Assembly (NCBI RefSeq): GCF_022513565.1
Contig: NZ_JAKWBE010000006.1
Coordinates: forward strand, 186,001 to 250,000
Source of the DNA: Streptomyces gilvus
Lineage (GTDB): Bacteria; Actinomycetota; Actinomycetes; Streptomycetales; Streptomycetaceae
Length of the DNA stretch: 64,000 nt
Direction: 5' to 3'
The notes under the pieces were generated by a model that was given only the letters and a program-made list of their open reading frames with translations, made no database searches and had not been told where the DNA came from. Below are positions 35,050-43,976 of this stretch, piece after piece. Both the position numbers and the translations under genes were made by a program. Every line of letters begins with the position of its first letter. The first letter of the stretch is position 1.

Positions 35050-35063
35050 GTTTCACGTGAAAC
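35050..35063. other. parS site, perfect, intergenic
   Basis: GTTTCACGTGAAAC between the hairpin at 35010 and the end of the MATE gene. Confidence 0.95.
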
Positions 35064-35089
35064 GGGCATACGGGGGGCCGACTGGCTGC

Positions 35090-36427
35090 TCAACGGGTCG
35101 CGCCGGTCACCAGCCAACGGCCCGAGCGGGCACGGAGCCACAGGGTCAGCATGCGTATGGCCATCATCAACGTCATTGCTGCCCACAGGGCCGTCAGCCC
35201 GCCGCCCAGCGTCGGCACGAGAAGGGCCACCGGGGCGAACACCGCAAGGGTGACCAGCATCGCTCCTGCCAGATAGCGGCCGTCTCCCGCGCCCATCAGC
35301 ACACCGTCCAGGACGAAGACGACCCCGCAGATCGGCTGTGAGAGGGCGACGATCACCAGAGCCGGCAGAGCGGCGTCCCTGACCACAGGGTCGCTCGTGA
35401 ACAGCGGCAGGAACACCGGCCGTGCGATCACGACCAACGCGCCGAGGACGACGCCCACAGCGATGCCCCACTCCACCATGCGCCGGCAGGCCTGACGGGC
35501 TCCCTGGGCGTCATCGGCGCCGAGATAGCGGCCGATGATGGCCTGTCCGGCGATGGCGATCGCGTCGAGGGCGAAGGCCAGCAGGCTCCAGAGGGAGAGG
35601 ATGATCTGGTGGGCCGCGATGTCCGCGTCGCCGAGCCGGGCGGCGACCGCGGTGGCGATCATCAGGATGGCCCGCAGGGAAAGGGTCCGGACCAGCAACG
35701 GCACGCCGGCTTGGGCCGAGGCCCTGATTCCGCCCAGGTCGGGGCGCAAGGAGGCGCAGTGTCGGCGGGCGCCACGGACGACCACCGTGAGGTAGACCGC
35801 CGCCATGCCGCACTGTGCGATGACGGTTCCCCAGGCGGAGCCCGCGATGCCGAGGTCGGCGCCGTAGACGAGGCCCGCGTTGAGGGCGGCGTTGGCGACG
35901 AAGCCCGCGATGGCGACATAGAGGGGAGTCTTCGTGTTCTGCAGGCCGCGCAGCACACCGGTCGCGGCCAGGACGACGAGCATGGCCGGGATGCCGAGGG
36001 CAGAGATGCGCAGATAGGTGGTCGCGTAGGGGGCGGCCGTGTCGGAGGCGCCGAAGAGGTTCACCACGGCCGGCGCGGTGGGCAGGACGGCCGCGATGAC
36101 GGCGGCACCGAGAAGGAGAGCCAGCCAGATTCCGTCCATGCCCTGCCGTATGGCTGCCTGAAGGTCGCCGGCGCCGACGCGCCGGGCCACGGCCGCCGTG
36201 GTGGCGTAGGCAAGGAAGACGAAGACGCTGACCGCTGTCGTCAGCAGGGCCGAGGCGACGCCGAGGCCGGCGAGTTGGGCGGTGCCCAGGTGCCCGACGA
36301 TCGCGCTGTCGGCCATGACGAACAGGGGCTCGGCGACGAGTGCGCCGAAGGCCGGCACGGCCAGCGCGACGATCTCTCGGTCGTGCTGTCGCCCGGTGGC
36401 CTTGGGGGTCGCTGAAGCCTGTGTCAT
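35090..36427 (-). CDS. MATE family efflux transporter
   Basis: A 445-residue multidrug and toxin extrusion protein with about 12 membrane segments. It has the DinF-like start REIVALAVPAFGALVAEPLF and VMADSAIVGHLGTAQLAGLG, and the repeat half VPLLVRTLSLRAILMIATAV with IAAHQIILSLWSL. It probably exports cationic compounds by Na+ or H+ exchange. ATG 36427 is preferred because the promoter at 36435-36464 places the transcript start at or beside it (leaderless); ATG 36433 is possible. It diverges from dnaB. Confidence 0.9.
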   Translation of the reverse strand: MTQASATPKATGRQHDREIVALAVPAFGALVAEPLFVMADSAIVGHLGTAQLAGLGVASALLTTAVSVFVFLAYATTAAVARRVGAGDLQAAIRQGMDGIWLALLLGAAVIAAVLPTAPAVVNLFGASDTAAPYATTYLRISALGIPAMLVVLAATGVLRGLQNTKTPLYVAIAGFVANAALNAGLVYGADLGIAGSAWGTVIAQCGMAAVYLTVVVRGARRHCASLRPDLGGIRASAQAGVPLLVRTLSLRAILMIATAVAARLGDADIAAHQIILSLWSLLAFALDAIAIAGQAIIGRYLGADDAQGARQACRRMVEWGIAVGVVLGALVVIARPVFLPLFTSDPVVRDAALPALVIVALSQPICGVVFVLDGVLMGAGDGRYLAGAMLVTLAVFAPVALLVPTLGGGLTALWAAMTLMMAIRMLTLWLRARSGRWLVTGATR

Positions 36428-36434
36428 GAGCATC

Positions 36435-36464
36435 AATGTAATCGTCCACAGGTAAGAGATGCAA
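36435..36464 (-). promoter_or_regulatory. Promoter of the MATE gene
   Basis: Read leftward: TTGCAT (36464-36459), 18 bases, TACATT (36440-36435), then seven bases to the ATG at 36427. This is a good vegetative-type promoter for a leaderless mRNA. Confidence 0.6.
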
Positions 36465-36615
36465 AGCCTTAGTGACCCTTACCTCTCGCTTCGTCGTGCA
36501 CTCTTTCGCGCGCAGTTCGAAGCGATCTTGCTCTGGCTGGGGAAGTTTTTCTTCTGCACAGCCGGTGGACGGGAAAGGCGCAGGTCAGACCGTTCTTCAC
36601 AGAAGGTGTCAGAGC

Positions 36616-36704
36616 TTGTTCACAGGCCTGTCCACCGGGTCGTGCACAGGTTTTGCGGAGTTCTCCACAGCATCCGGGCCGTCGTCCACATGGCCTGTGG
36701 ATAA
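36616..36704. promoter_or_regulatory. DnaA-box cluster upstream of dnaB
   Basis: Six box-like sequences in 89 bases: TTGTTCACA (36616), CTGTCCACC (36628), TCGTGCACA (36640), TTCTCCACA (36661), TCGTCCACA (36682) and, inverted, TGTGGATAA (36696), which is the exact complement of TTATCCACA. The density is like that of oriC. It may regulate dnaB or hold DnaA. Confidence 0.7.
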
Positions 36705-36885
36705 CCAGATTGGCTGACGGTGCCCGCGGGCCTACGGTGGTCCGGCGCCCGCTCCGTTCGTCGGCTGGAAAACCCTCACAAACCCGACGCGCCACAACCG
36801 GAGTTGGGCCTCTCATTTGTCAGTGCCGTGCCGTAGAACTTAGGGCATGGCTAGGTCCGCTCCGCGGACGGGAGGAGGTGGCTCG

Positions 36886-38364
36886 GTGAGCATTTCCGAG
36901 CCCTTGGACGATCCGTGGGCCGACAGCGGGCCCAGCGATCGTCTGCCCGCCTCCCGCCGACGCGGCGACGGAGGCCGGAGCCGTGACGAGCAGCACGACC
37001 GAGGCCGCGACAACGGCTCGTGGGACGGCGGGGGAACGTCCTTCGAGCGCGTGCCGCCGCAGGACCTCGACGCCGAGCAGTCCGTTCTCGGCGGCATGCT
37101 CCTGTCCAAGGACGCCATCGCCGACGTCGTCGAGATCCTCAAGGGACACGACTTCTACAAGCCGGCCCACGAGACGATCTTCCAGGCCATCCTCGACGTC
37201 TACGCCAAGGGCGAGCCCGCAGACCCGATCACGATCGCCGCGGAGCTCACCAAGCGCGGTGAGATCAACAAGGTCGGCGGCGCCTCGTATCTCCACACCC
37301 TCGTCCAGACGGTGCCGACGGCGGCCAACGCCGAGTACTACGCGGAGATCGTCCACGAGCGCGCCGTGCTGCGCCGGCTGGTCGAGGCGGGCACGCGGAT
37401 CACCCAGATGGGATACGCGGCCGACGACGACGTCGACGAGATCGTCAACCGGGCCCAGGCCGAGATCTACGCGGTCACCGAGCAGCGCACCAGTGAGGAC
37501 TACCTGCCGCTCGGCGACATCATGGAGGGTGCGCTCGACGAGATCGAGGCGATCGGCTCCCGCAGCGGCGAGATGACGGGTGTGCCCACGGGATTCACCG
37601 ACTTCGACTCGCTCACCAACGGCCTGCATCCCGGGCAGATGATCGTCATCGCCGCGCGTCCCGCCATGGGTAAGTCCACGCTCGCCCTGGACTTCGCCCG
37701 GGCCGCCTCCATCAAGCACAACCTGCCGAGCGTCATCTTCTCCCTCGAGATGGGGCGCAACGAGATCGCGATGCGGCTGCTCTCCGCCGAGGCTCGGGTC
37801 GCCCTGCACCACATGCGCTCCGGCACGATGACGGACGAGGACTGGACACGCCTGGCCCGCCGTATGCCCGACGTCTCCGCCGCACCGCTGTTCATCGACG
37901 ACTCCCCGAACCTGTCGATGATGGAGATCCGCGCCAAGTGCCGCCGCCTCAAGCAGCGCAACGACATCCGTCTGGTCGTCATCGACTACCTCCAGCTGAT
38001 GCAGTCGGGCGGCTCCAAGCGCGCCGAGAACCGTCAGCAGGAGGTCTCGGACATGTCCCGTAACCTCAAGCTCCTCGCCAAGGAGCTGGAGATCCCGGTG
38101 ATCGCGTTGTCCCAGCTCAACCGTGGTCCCGAGCAGCGCACCGACAAGAAGCCGATGGTCTCCGACCTGCGTGAGTCCGGCTCCATCGAGCAGGACGCCG
38201 ACATGGTCATCCTGCTGCACCGCGAGGACGCCTACGAGAAGGAGTCGCCGCGCGCGGGCGAGGCCGACCTGATCGTGGCCAAGCACCGTAACGGCCCGAC
38301 GGCCACGATCACGGTCGCCTTCCAGGGCCACTACTCGCGTTTCGTGGACATGGCGCAGACCTGA
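36886..38364 (+). CDS. dnaB: Replicative DNA helicase DnaB
   Basis: A 492-residue hexameric helicase that unwinds DNA at the fork. A disordered 45-residue N-terminus precedes the DnaB N-domain (VPPQDLDAEQSVLGGMLLSK). The RecA-like C-domain has Walker A RPAMGKST, Walker B VVIDYLQLM and the ALSQLNRGPEQR and DLRESGSIEQDADMV motifs. No intein is present. GTG 36886 is chosen because GGAGGAGG sits seven bases upstream; an ATG at 36847 would add 13 residues. It follows a DnaA-box-rich region. Confidence 0.96.
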   Translation: MSISEPLDDPWADSGPSDRLPASRRRGDGGRSRDEQHDRGRDNGSWDGGGTSFERVPPQDLDAEQSVLGGMLLSKDAIADVVEILKGHDFYKPAHETIFQAILDVYAKGEPADPITIAAELTKRGEINKVGGASYLHTLVQTVPTAANAEYYAEIVHERAVLRRLVEAGTRITQMGYAADDDVDEIVNRAQAEIYAVTEQRTSEDYLPLGDIMEGALDEIEAIGSRSGEMTGVPTGFTDFDSLTNGLHPGQMIVIAARPAMGKSTLALDFARAASIKHNLPSVIFSLEMGRNEIAMRLLSAEARVALHHMRSGTMTDEDWTRLARRMPDVSAAPLFIDDSPNLSMMEIRAKCRRLKQRNDIRLVVIDYLQLMQSGGSKRAENRQQEVSDMSRNLKLLAKELEIPVIALSQLNRGPEQRTDKKPMVSDLRESGSIEQDADMVILLHREDAYEKESPRAGEADLIVAKHRNGPTATITVAFQGHYSRFVDMAQT

Positions 38365-38433
38365 TCCGCCCGCCCGGGCCTTCGGGGCAAATGAACTCGA
38401 CGGCCGGGCGTCCCCCGGGATGGACTGGGGGGC

Positions 38434-39819
38434 ATGACGACTTCTCAGGAAGAGCTGCTTCCCGCTACGCGTCGGGCCCTGCTGCACCGCATCGCCGTGG
38501 CCCAGGCCGAAGGGCGTGCGCCGTCGCTGGTCGCGGCGGTCGTCCGGGGCGGGCGGACGGTGTGGTACGGGGCGCGGACCTCGGTGGACGGACACGGCCC
38601 GGACGAGAACGTGCAGTACCGCATCGGTTCGATCACCAAGACGTTCACGGCTGTCCTGGTGCTGCGGCTGCGCGACGAGGGGCTGCTCGATCTCGGAGAC
38701 CCCCTGGAGAAGCACCTGCCGGGCACGGGTGCGGGGGAGGCCACCATCGCCGACCTGCTCGCCCACACCGGCGGACTGGCGGCCGAGTCGCCGGGCCCGT
38801 GGTGGGAGCGCACCCCGGGATCGCTGCGCCCCGAACTCGCCGACGTCCTGGGCGAGCAGCCGCTGCTGCATCCGGTCGGTCGCCGCTTCCACTACTCCAA
38901 CCCGGGCTACACAGTGCTCGGCGCACTCGTCGAGAAGCTGCGTGGAGCCCCCTGGGAGGAGGTACTGCGGCGTGAAGTGCTCGAGCCCCTGGGGCTCGAC
39001 GGCACGAGCGCCCAGCCGCGGGCACCCCACGCGGGTGGCTGGGCCGTGCACCCCTGGGCGGACGTCCTGTTGCCCGAACCCAGCGAGAACCTCGGACGGA
39101 TGGCCCCGGCGGGCCAACTCTGGTCAACCACGGCCGACCTGGCTCGGTTCGCGGTGTTCCTGGCGCAGGGGGACGAGCGGGTCCTGAGCGCCGAGACAGT
39201 GCGGGAGATGCGGATCCCCGCGGCGCCGGTGGAGGCGGCGGACGTGGCCGACGGAACCTCCTACGGGCTCGGGCTGCAGATCCAGCACCGCAACGGCAGG
39301 CTGCTCATCGGGCACTCCGGGTCACTGCCCGGATTTCTCGCGAACCTGACCATCGGCATCGACGAGGATGTCACGTCGGTGGTGCTGGCCAACTGCACCT
39401 CAGGTCCGCTGCTGTCCACTGTCGGTGCCGATCTCGTGCGCATCGTCGCCGAGGCCGAGCCGCGCATCCCGGAGCCATGGCGTCCGCTGACCGAAGTCGA
39501 CGCAGGCGTACTGGAGTTGGTCGGGCCCTGGTACTGGGGGACGTATGCGTTCGCGTTGCGGCTGACGTCGGACGGGAGTGTGGCGCTGGAGCCGTTGTCC
39601 GGCTCGGGCCGCCGTTCGCGCTTCCGGGCGAACGGGGACGGCACCTGGACCGGAATTGAGGGCTACTACGCCGGAGAGCTACTGAGGGCCGTACGACGGT
39701 CCGACGGGACGGTGAGTCATCTGGACCTCGAGTCGTTCGTGTTCACGCGTCAGCCGTACGACGAGGATGCTCCTGTGCCGGGTGGGGTGGACCCTGACGG
39801 GTGGCGGGGGATCGGTTGA
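38434..39819 (+). CDS. Serine hydrolase, beta-lactamase/class C family
   Basis: A 461-residue protein of the beta-lactamase/DD-peptidase fold. The serine motif SITK is near residue 69 (IGSITKTFTAVLVLRLRDEG), YSN lies in FHYSNPGYTVLGALV near 155, and the third motif is HSG in LIGHSGSLPGF near 295. It also has a C-terminal domain of about 130 residues (WYWGTYAFALRLTSDGSVAL) like that of esterase and peptidase relatives. There is no signal peptide, so it is probably cytosolic and its substrate unknown. ATG start, with no clear neighbour relation to dnaB. Confidence 0.85.
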   Translation: MTTSQEELLPATRRALLHRIAVAQAEGRAPSLVAAVVRGGRTVWYGARTSVDGHGPDENVQYRIGSITKTFTAVLVLRLRDEGLLDLGDPLEKHLPGTGAGEATIADLLAHTGGLAAESPGPWWERTPGSLRPELADVLGEQPLLHPVGRRFHYSNPGYTVLGALVEKLRGAPWEEVLRREVLEPLGLDGTSAQPRAPHAGGWAVHPWADVLLPEPSENLGRMAPAGQLWSTTADLARFAVFLAQGDERVLSAETVREMRIPAAPVEAADVADGTSYGLGLQIQHRNGRLLIGHSGSLPGFLANLTIGIDEDVTSVVLANCTSGPLLSTVGADLVRIVAEAEPRIPEPWRPLTEVDAGVLELVGPWYWGTYAFALRLTSDGSVALEPLSGSGRRSRFRANGDGTWTGIEGYYAGELLRAVRRSDGTVSHLDLESFVFTRQPYDEDAPVPGGVDPDGWRGIG

Positions 39820-39863
39820 GCACCGCAGGCGCTTCTCTCAGCCGGAGCGGGGGCCCGCCCGGT

Positions 39864-40316
39864 TCAGAGCTGCAGCTTGAAACCCACATGTGAGGCGGTG
39901 AAGCCGAGCCGCTCGTAGAAACGGTGTGCGTCGGTCCGAGTCCGGTCGGAGGTCAGCTGGACCAACTGGCAGCCCTGACGCCGGGATTCCTCGATCGCCC
40001 ACTCGATGAGCTGCGTTCCCAGGCCGCTGCCCCGTTCATCGGCATGGACACGGACGGCTTCGATGATCGACCGGATGGAACCCCGGCGCGACAGGCCGGG
40101 AATGATCGTGAGCTGAAGGGTGCCGATCACCCGGCCCTCGCGAACGGCGACGACCAGGTGCTGGTTCGGGTCGGCCGCCAGGCGCTCCCACGCGGTCAGA
40201 TAGGGGGCCAGGTCCTCCGGAGTCTCGCGCTGGGCGCCGAGGGGGTCGTCGGCGAGCATCGCGACGATCGCCGGCACATCGGCGGCCGTCGCGGCCCGCA
40301 TGTCAAGGTCTCCCAT
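39864..40316 (-). CDS. GNAT family N-acetyltransferase
   Basis: A 150-residue acetyltransferase. The acetyl-CoA motif is VHADERGSGLGTQLIEWAIE (R-G-S-G-L-G) at about residues 88-107, followed by VQLTSDRTRTDAHRFYERLG, typical of small GNATs acting on amines. ATG 40316 is chosen; ATG 40301 with GGGAG upstream is also possible. It lies 49 bases after another GNAT gene on the same strand, so the two may be co-transcribed. The substrate is unknown. Confidence 0.85.
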   Translation of the reverse strand: MGDLDMRAATAADVPAIVAMLADDPLGAQRETPEDLAPYLTAWERLAADPNQHLVVAVREGRVIGTLQLTIIPGLSRRGSIRSIIEAVRVHADERGSGLGTQLIEWAIEESRRQGCQLVQLTSDRTRTDAHRFYERLGFTASHVGFKLQL

Positions 40317-40365
40317 GACCGGCACCCTACGTGGGCAGTCCAGACCTGGTGGCAGCCAGGGAGGC

Positions 40366-41232
40366 TCAGCCCGCCGCCACGGTGACCGGGGCGAAACGCC
40401 GCGTCCAGTCGCCGGGCAGGTCCGGGATCCCGTAGGTCATGACCGAGCTGATGGCGACGGAGGCGAGTCCCCGTTCCTTCGCCCAGGCCAGCAATTCCTC
40501 ATGGCGTACGTCGATGTCGGTGCGCAGGGGCCGGTCGGTGTGGGCGGCGAGGGAGGCGAGAAGCGCCTTCGCCATCTCGGTGTCCCGTGCGATCAGCGGA
40601 CCGATGACATGGGTGTCCATGTTGGGCCAGGCGGCCGCGTAGCCGACGATTCTGCCGTCCTCCTCGGCGACGCACAGCCGGTCGGCGAGGGCGGGCAACC
40701 TGGTCACGATGTGAGTGCGATCGGTTCCGAACACCTCCTCGTCGAGCCGGAGGATGCCGCCGAGGTCCTCGGCGGTTGCTGCCCGTGTCGCGCCCTGGAG
40801 AGCCGACCCATCGTGGGTGAAGCGTCCGCGCAGCATCTCGGCTCGGCCGGTGACCTTGAAGCCGAGTTCCTCATACAGCGGCCGGCCGTACGGAGTCGCG
40901 TGCAGTGTCAGCGGGGTGGTACCCATCACCGAGACGACATGCCGCATCAGGCGGCGCCCGATGCCCTTGCGGGCGTGCCGTTCCGCGACCAACACCATCC
41001 CGATGGCCGCGAGATCGGGTCGGTCCAGCAGCCCGTACTCGGTGACGACACAGGCGCTGACCAGACCGCCCTCCGGGTCGTCGATGCCGTATCCCTTACC
41101 CGCCGTGAGAAGGAAGCTCCACTTGTGCTCCTCGCGTGGCCACCCCCGATCCTCGGACAGGTCCGCGCAGGCGCTCAGATCGCGCAAGCCCAGACGGCGG
41201 ATGGAAAGATCTGCAAGAGAAGGAATCGGCAC
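40366..41232 (-). CDS. GNAT family N-acetyltransferase with a second GNAT-like half
   Basis: A 288-residue acetyltransferase. The N-terminal GNAT domain has GMVLVAERHARKGIGRRLMR (R-x-x-G-I-G). The C-terminal half (RAATAEDLGGILRLDEEVFG, LCVAEEDGRIVGYAAAWPN) looks like a second, degenerate GNAT fold, as in tandem GNAT proteins. GTG 41232 is chosen since the N-terminus PIPSLADLSIRRLGLRDLSA matches a usual GNAT start, though its ribosome binding site is weak; an ATG at 41304 upstream is possible. Neighbour: a second GNAT gene downstream. Confidence 0.82.
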   Translation of the reverse strand: MPIPSLADLSIRRLGLRDLSACADLSEDRGWPREEHKWSFLLTAGKGYGIDDPEGGLVSACVVTEYGLLDRPDLAAIGMVLVAERHARKGIGRRLMRHVVSVMGTTPLTLHATPYGRPLYEELGFKVTGRAEMLRGRFTHDGSALQGATRAATAEDLGGILRLDEEVFGTDRTHIVTRLPALADRLCVAEEDGRIVGYAAAWPNMDTHVIGPLIARDTEMAKALLASLAAHTDRPLRTDIDVRHEELLAWAKERGLASVAISSVMTYGIPDLPGDWTRRFAPVTVAAG

Positions 41233-41341
41233 GCAGGTCAGGCTGTCCGACGGGTGTACTCGCCGTCCACCTCTTTCCGGTGAGGAACAAGGGCTTTTGG
41301 CCATGTCATGGCAGGCGCGCAGCCTGCGGCCGGTACCCGAT

Positions 41342-41355
41342 GTTTCACGTGAAAC
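41342..41355. other. parS site, perfect, intergenic
   Basis: GTTTCACGTGAAAC between the divergent GNAT and HAD genes. Confidence 0.95.
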
Positions 41356-41426
41356 AGAGGCCAACGACGATCGCCCGGCAGCCGGCCCCAACGGCGGCCC
41401 GGCACCAGCCGGTTAGCCTCGGTGCC

Positions 41427-42059
41427 ATGGCGCGACTTCATCTCTTCGACCTCGACGGCACATTGCTGCGCGGCACCTCGTCGCCCGTCGAGATCTCACG
41501 GCAGTTGGGGCTGGAAGCCGAGACGGTTGCGCTCGACGAGGCGATCTCAACAGGGCTGATAGCCCCTCCCGAATATGCGACCCGTGTGCACGCCTTGTGG
41601 GCGGATCTCACGGACGCTCATGTGACGGCGGCTTTCGAAGGAGCCCCGTGGCTGGAGCGTATTCGCGAGGTCTGGGCGGAGATCAGGGAGCGGGGCGATT
41701 ACTGTGCCGTGGTGTCGCTCTCCCCCTCCTTCTTCGTGGAGAGGCTCATCGGCTGGGGGGCGCACGCGGCCTATGGGTCGCGTTTTCCCGCCGTGCCGTT
41801 CACCGAGCCCGTGGATCCGGCCGGAGTTCTGAGTGCGGCGGCGAAAGTCGAGATCGCCGCTCGCTTGTGCGAGGAGTTCGGGGTGACGGCGGCCGACTGC
41901 GTGGCCTACGGCGACTCCCTCTCGGACCGGGATCTGTTCGCTGTGGTGCCGGTCTCCGTCGCGGTCAACGCGGACCGTCATCTGTCCGGCATCGCCACTC
42001 ACTCGTACATGGGCGGAGATCTGTGGGAAGCGTATGAATTGGTTCGCCAGGCCCGGTAA
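41427..42059 (+). CDS. HAD family hydrolase
   Basis: A 210-residue haloacid dehalogenase-fold phosphatase of the SerB-like HAD-IB type. Motif I is HLFDLDGTLLRG (nucleophile Asp near residue 8), motif II is the Ser in AVVSLSPSFFVE, motif III is AAAKVEIAARL, and motif IV is VAYGDSLSDRDLF. The substrate is a small phosphorylated compound that cannot be named. The ATG at 41427 has no Shine-Dalgarno; TAGCCT at 41414-41419 lies seven bases before it, so the mRNA is probably leaderless. Confidence 0.88.
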   Translation: MARLHLFDLDGTLLRGTSSPVEISRQLGLEAETVALDEAISTGLIAPPEYATRVHALWADLTDAHVTAAFEGAPWLERIREVWAEIRERGDYCAVVSLSPSFFVERLIGWGAHAAYGSRFPAVPFTEPVDPAGVLSAAAKVEIAARLCEEFGVTAADCVAYGDSLSDRDLFAVVPVSVAVNADRHLSGIATHSYMGGDLWEAYELVRQAR

Positions 42060-42266
42060 TCGAGGGAATCGGTGGTTCGCTGGACCGGACTCGGTTGCGC
42101 GACGCGGCAGGGCAATGCAGCCTAACGGGACGGACAGATCGAAGACCCGCGTTTCCGGTTACCCGGTCGCGGCATCCGTAGGGGCGGGATGCTGCGGCGA
42201 GAGTGCTGCCCCTGAACGAAACAGGAAAGCAGGCCGTCCACGGAAAGGTTCGAGACGAGGCACATC

Positions 42267-43397
42267 ATGGACGCTCCGGCCCCCACGTCGGCCGCTGCCC
42301 TGATCCGTCGGACGATGGCCGAGGTCACTCCCATCGCCGACAAGGTCACCTCGTACTTCTACGCGCTGCTCTTCGTTCGCCACCCCGAACTGCGCTCACT
42401 GTTCCCGGCGGCGATGGACACCCAGCGGGACCGGCTGCTCAGAGCCCTGCTCACCGCGGCCGAGCACATCGACAACGCCGAGGTCCTCGTCCCCTACCTG
42501 CAGAACCTGGGCCGCGGTCACCGCAAGTACGGCACCCGCCCCGAGCACTACCCGGCCGTCGGAGAGTGCCTCATCGGCGCGCTGAGCAAGTACGCCCCCG
42601 ACATCTGGGACGCGGAGACGGAAACGGCCTGGGTCCGGGCGTACACGACGATCTCACAGGTCATGATCGACGCCTCGGCCGCGGACCACCTCGTCGCCCC
42701 CGCCTGGTGGAACGGCGAGATCGTCGCGCACGACCTCAGGACGCCGGACGTCGCCGTGGTCACCGTCCGCCCCGACCAGCCCTACCCCTTCCTCGCCGGC
42801 CAGTACGCGAGTGTGGAGACGCCGTGGTGGCCGCGGATCTGGCGGCACTACTCCTTCGCCTCGGCACCTCGTTCGGACGGCCTGCTGACCTTCCATGTGA
42901 AGGCCGTTCCCGCGGGCTGGGTCTCCAACGCCCTGGTGCACCGCGCCCGTTCCGGCGACGTCGTCCGGCTCGGGCCGCCGGCCGGTTCGATGACCGTCGA
43001 CCACACCACCGACAACGGTCTGCTCTGTCTGGGCGGAGGGACTGGCATAGCGCCCATCAAGGCACTTGTCGAGGACGTCGCCGAACACGGCCACCGACGG
43101 CCCGTCGAGGTGTTCTACGGCGCCCGCACCGACCTGGGCCTCTACGACCTCGACACGATGCTCCGGCTCCAGCAGGCCCACCCCTGGCTCTCGGTCCGCG
43201 CGGTCGTGGACCGACAGGCCCACTCCCACCTTCCGGACGCCGTACGGTCGTACGGCCCCTGGAACCGGTACGACGCGTATCTCTCAGGACCGCCCGGCAT
43301 GATCCGCAGTGGTGTGGACGTCCTCAGGAGTCTCGGCATTCCGTCGGAGCGGATACGGCACGACTCGGTGGAGGAGTTCGTCGCCGTGGGGATCTGA
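42267..43397 (+). CDS. Flavohaemoprotein (globin-FAD/NAD reductase)
   Basis: A 376-residue single-chain flavohaemoglobin, which oxidises nitric oxide to nitrate using oxygen and NAD(P)H. The globin domain (1-140) has YFYALLFVRHPELRSLFP and the proximal haem His near residue 85 (LGRGHRKYGTRPEHY). The FAD domain contains RIWRHYSFASAP (R-x-Y-S) and the NAD domain contains GGGTGIAPIKAL and YLSGPPGMI. It is slightly shorter than E. coli Hmp. The ATG has GAGG eight bases upstream. A possible nitrosative-stress regulator is not seen nearby. Confidence 0.9.
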   Translation: MDAPAPTSAAALIRRTMAEVTPIADKVTSYFYALLFVRHPELRSLFPAAMDTQRDRLLRALLTAAEHIDNAEVLVPYLQNLGRGHRKYGTRPEHYPAVGECLIGALSKYAPDIWDAETETAWVRAYTTISQVMIDASAADHLVAPAWWNGEIVAHDLRTPDVAVVTVRPDQPYPFLAGQYASVETPWWPRIWRHYSFASAPRSDGLLTFHVKAVPAGWVSNALVHRARSGDVVRLGPPAGSMTVDHTTDNGLLCLGGGTGIAPIKALVEDVAEHGHRRPVEVFYGARTDLGLYDLDTMLRLQQAHPWLSVRAVVDRQAHSHLPDAVRSYGPWNRYDAYLSGPPGMIRSGVDVLRSLGIPSERIRHDSVEEFVAVGI

Positions 43398-43405
43398 TCC
43401 CGGTC

Positions 43406-43888
43406 TCAGCCCAGGTCGGGGGCGTGCATGGCGCGTACGCCCTCGATGTTGCCGTCGAGGTAGTGCCGCAGGGAGAGCGGGACGAGATGGACGGAGGCGA
43501 TCCCGACACGGGTGAACGGCACCCGGACGATCTCGTACTCGCCCGCCGGCTCATCCACCTCGGGGCCGTGCCGCTGGGATGTGTCCATCGACTCCAGGCG
43601 GCACACGAAGAAGTGCTGGACCTTCACGCCGGTCGCGCCACCGTCCTCGCCGATGTGCTCGACGGTGTCGACGAAGCAGGGCACCACGTCGGTGATCTTG
43701 GCGCCGAGCTCCTCGTGCACCTCGCGGTGCAGGGCGTCGACGACGGTCGTGTCCCCGGGCTCGACCCCGCCACCGGGAGTGACCCAGTAGGGATCGACAC
43801 CGGGCTTGGTGCGCTTGATCAGGATCAGGTCGTCGCCGTCGAGGAGGACGGCGCGGGCGGTGCGCTTGACCACGGGTCGGACGGTCAT
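43406..43888 (-). CDS. NUDIX hydrolase
   Basis: A 160-residue NUDIX protein that likely hydrolyses a nucleoside diphosphate-linked compound. The box region is GGGVEPGDTTVVDALHREVHEELG; the second half REVHEELG is canonical, but the first acidic residue (usually Glu) is Thr, so metal binding may differ. The ATG at 43888 follows a short C-rich stretch without a Shine-Dalgarno. It converges with the flavohaemoprotein gene, ending nine bases beyond that gene's stop. Confidence 0.85.
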   Translation of the reverse strand: MTVRPVVKRTARAVLLDGDDLILIKRTKPGVDPYWVTPGGGVEPGDTTVVDALHREVHEELGAKITDVVPCFVDTVEHIGEDGGATGVKVQHFFVCRLESMDTSQRHGPEVDEPAGEYEIVRVPFTRVGIASVHLVPLSLRHYLDGNIEGVRAMHAPDLG

Positions 43889-43909
43889 GGGGGGAATGTG
43901 GCCCGGATG

Positions 43910-43923
43910 GTTCCACGTGAAAC
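43910..43923. other. parS-like site, one mismatch
   Basis: GTTCCACGTGAAAC, 22 bases upstream of the NUDIX start; the fourth base is C instead of T. Confidence 0.75.
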
Positions 43924-43976
43924 ATCGCAGCACGTCACTGGCCGAGCTCACCCGGTGACCGCGACAAAAGCCCTGG

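Larger units (their letters stand above)
36428..36885. promoter_or_regulatory. Divergent MATE/dnaB control region
   Basis: A 458-base stretch without a gene. It holds the MATE promoter near its left end, a cluster of DnaA boxes at 36616-36704, and at the right end the dnaB ribosome binding site GGAGGAGG (36871-36878). The middle is less GC-rich than its surroundings. Confidence 0.6.

Noticed and set aside
36820..39117. 765-codon open frame on the - strand opposite dnaB
   Set aside because: Antisense artefact; no recognisable domain.
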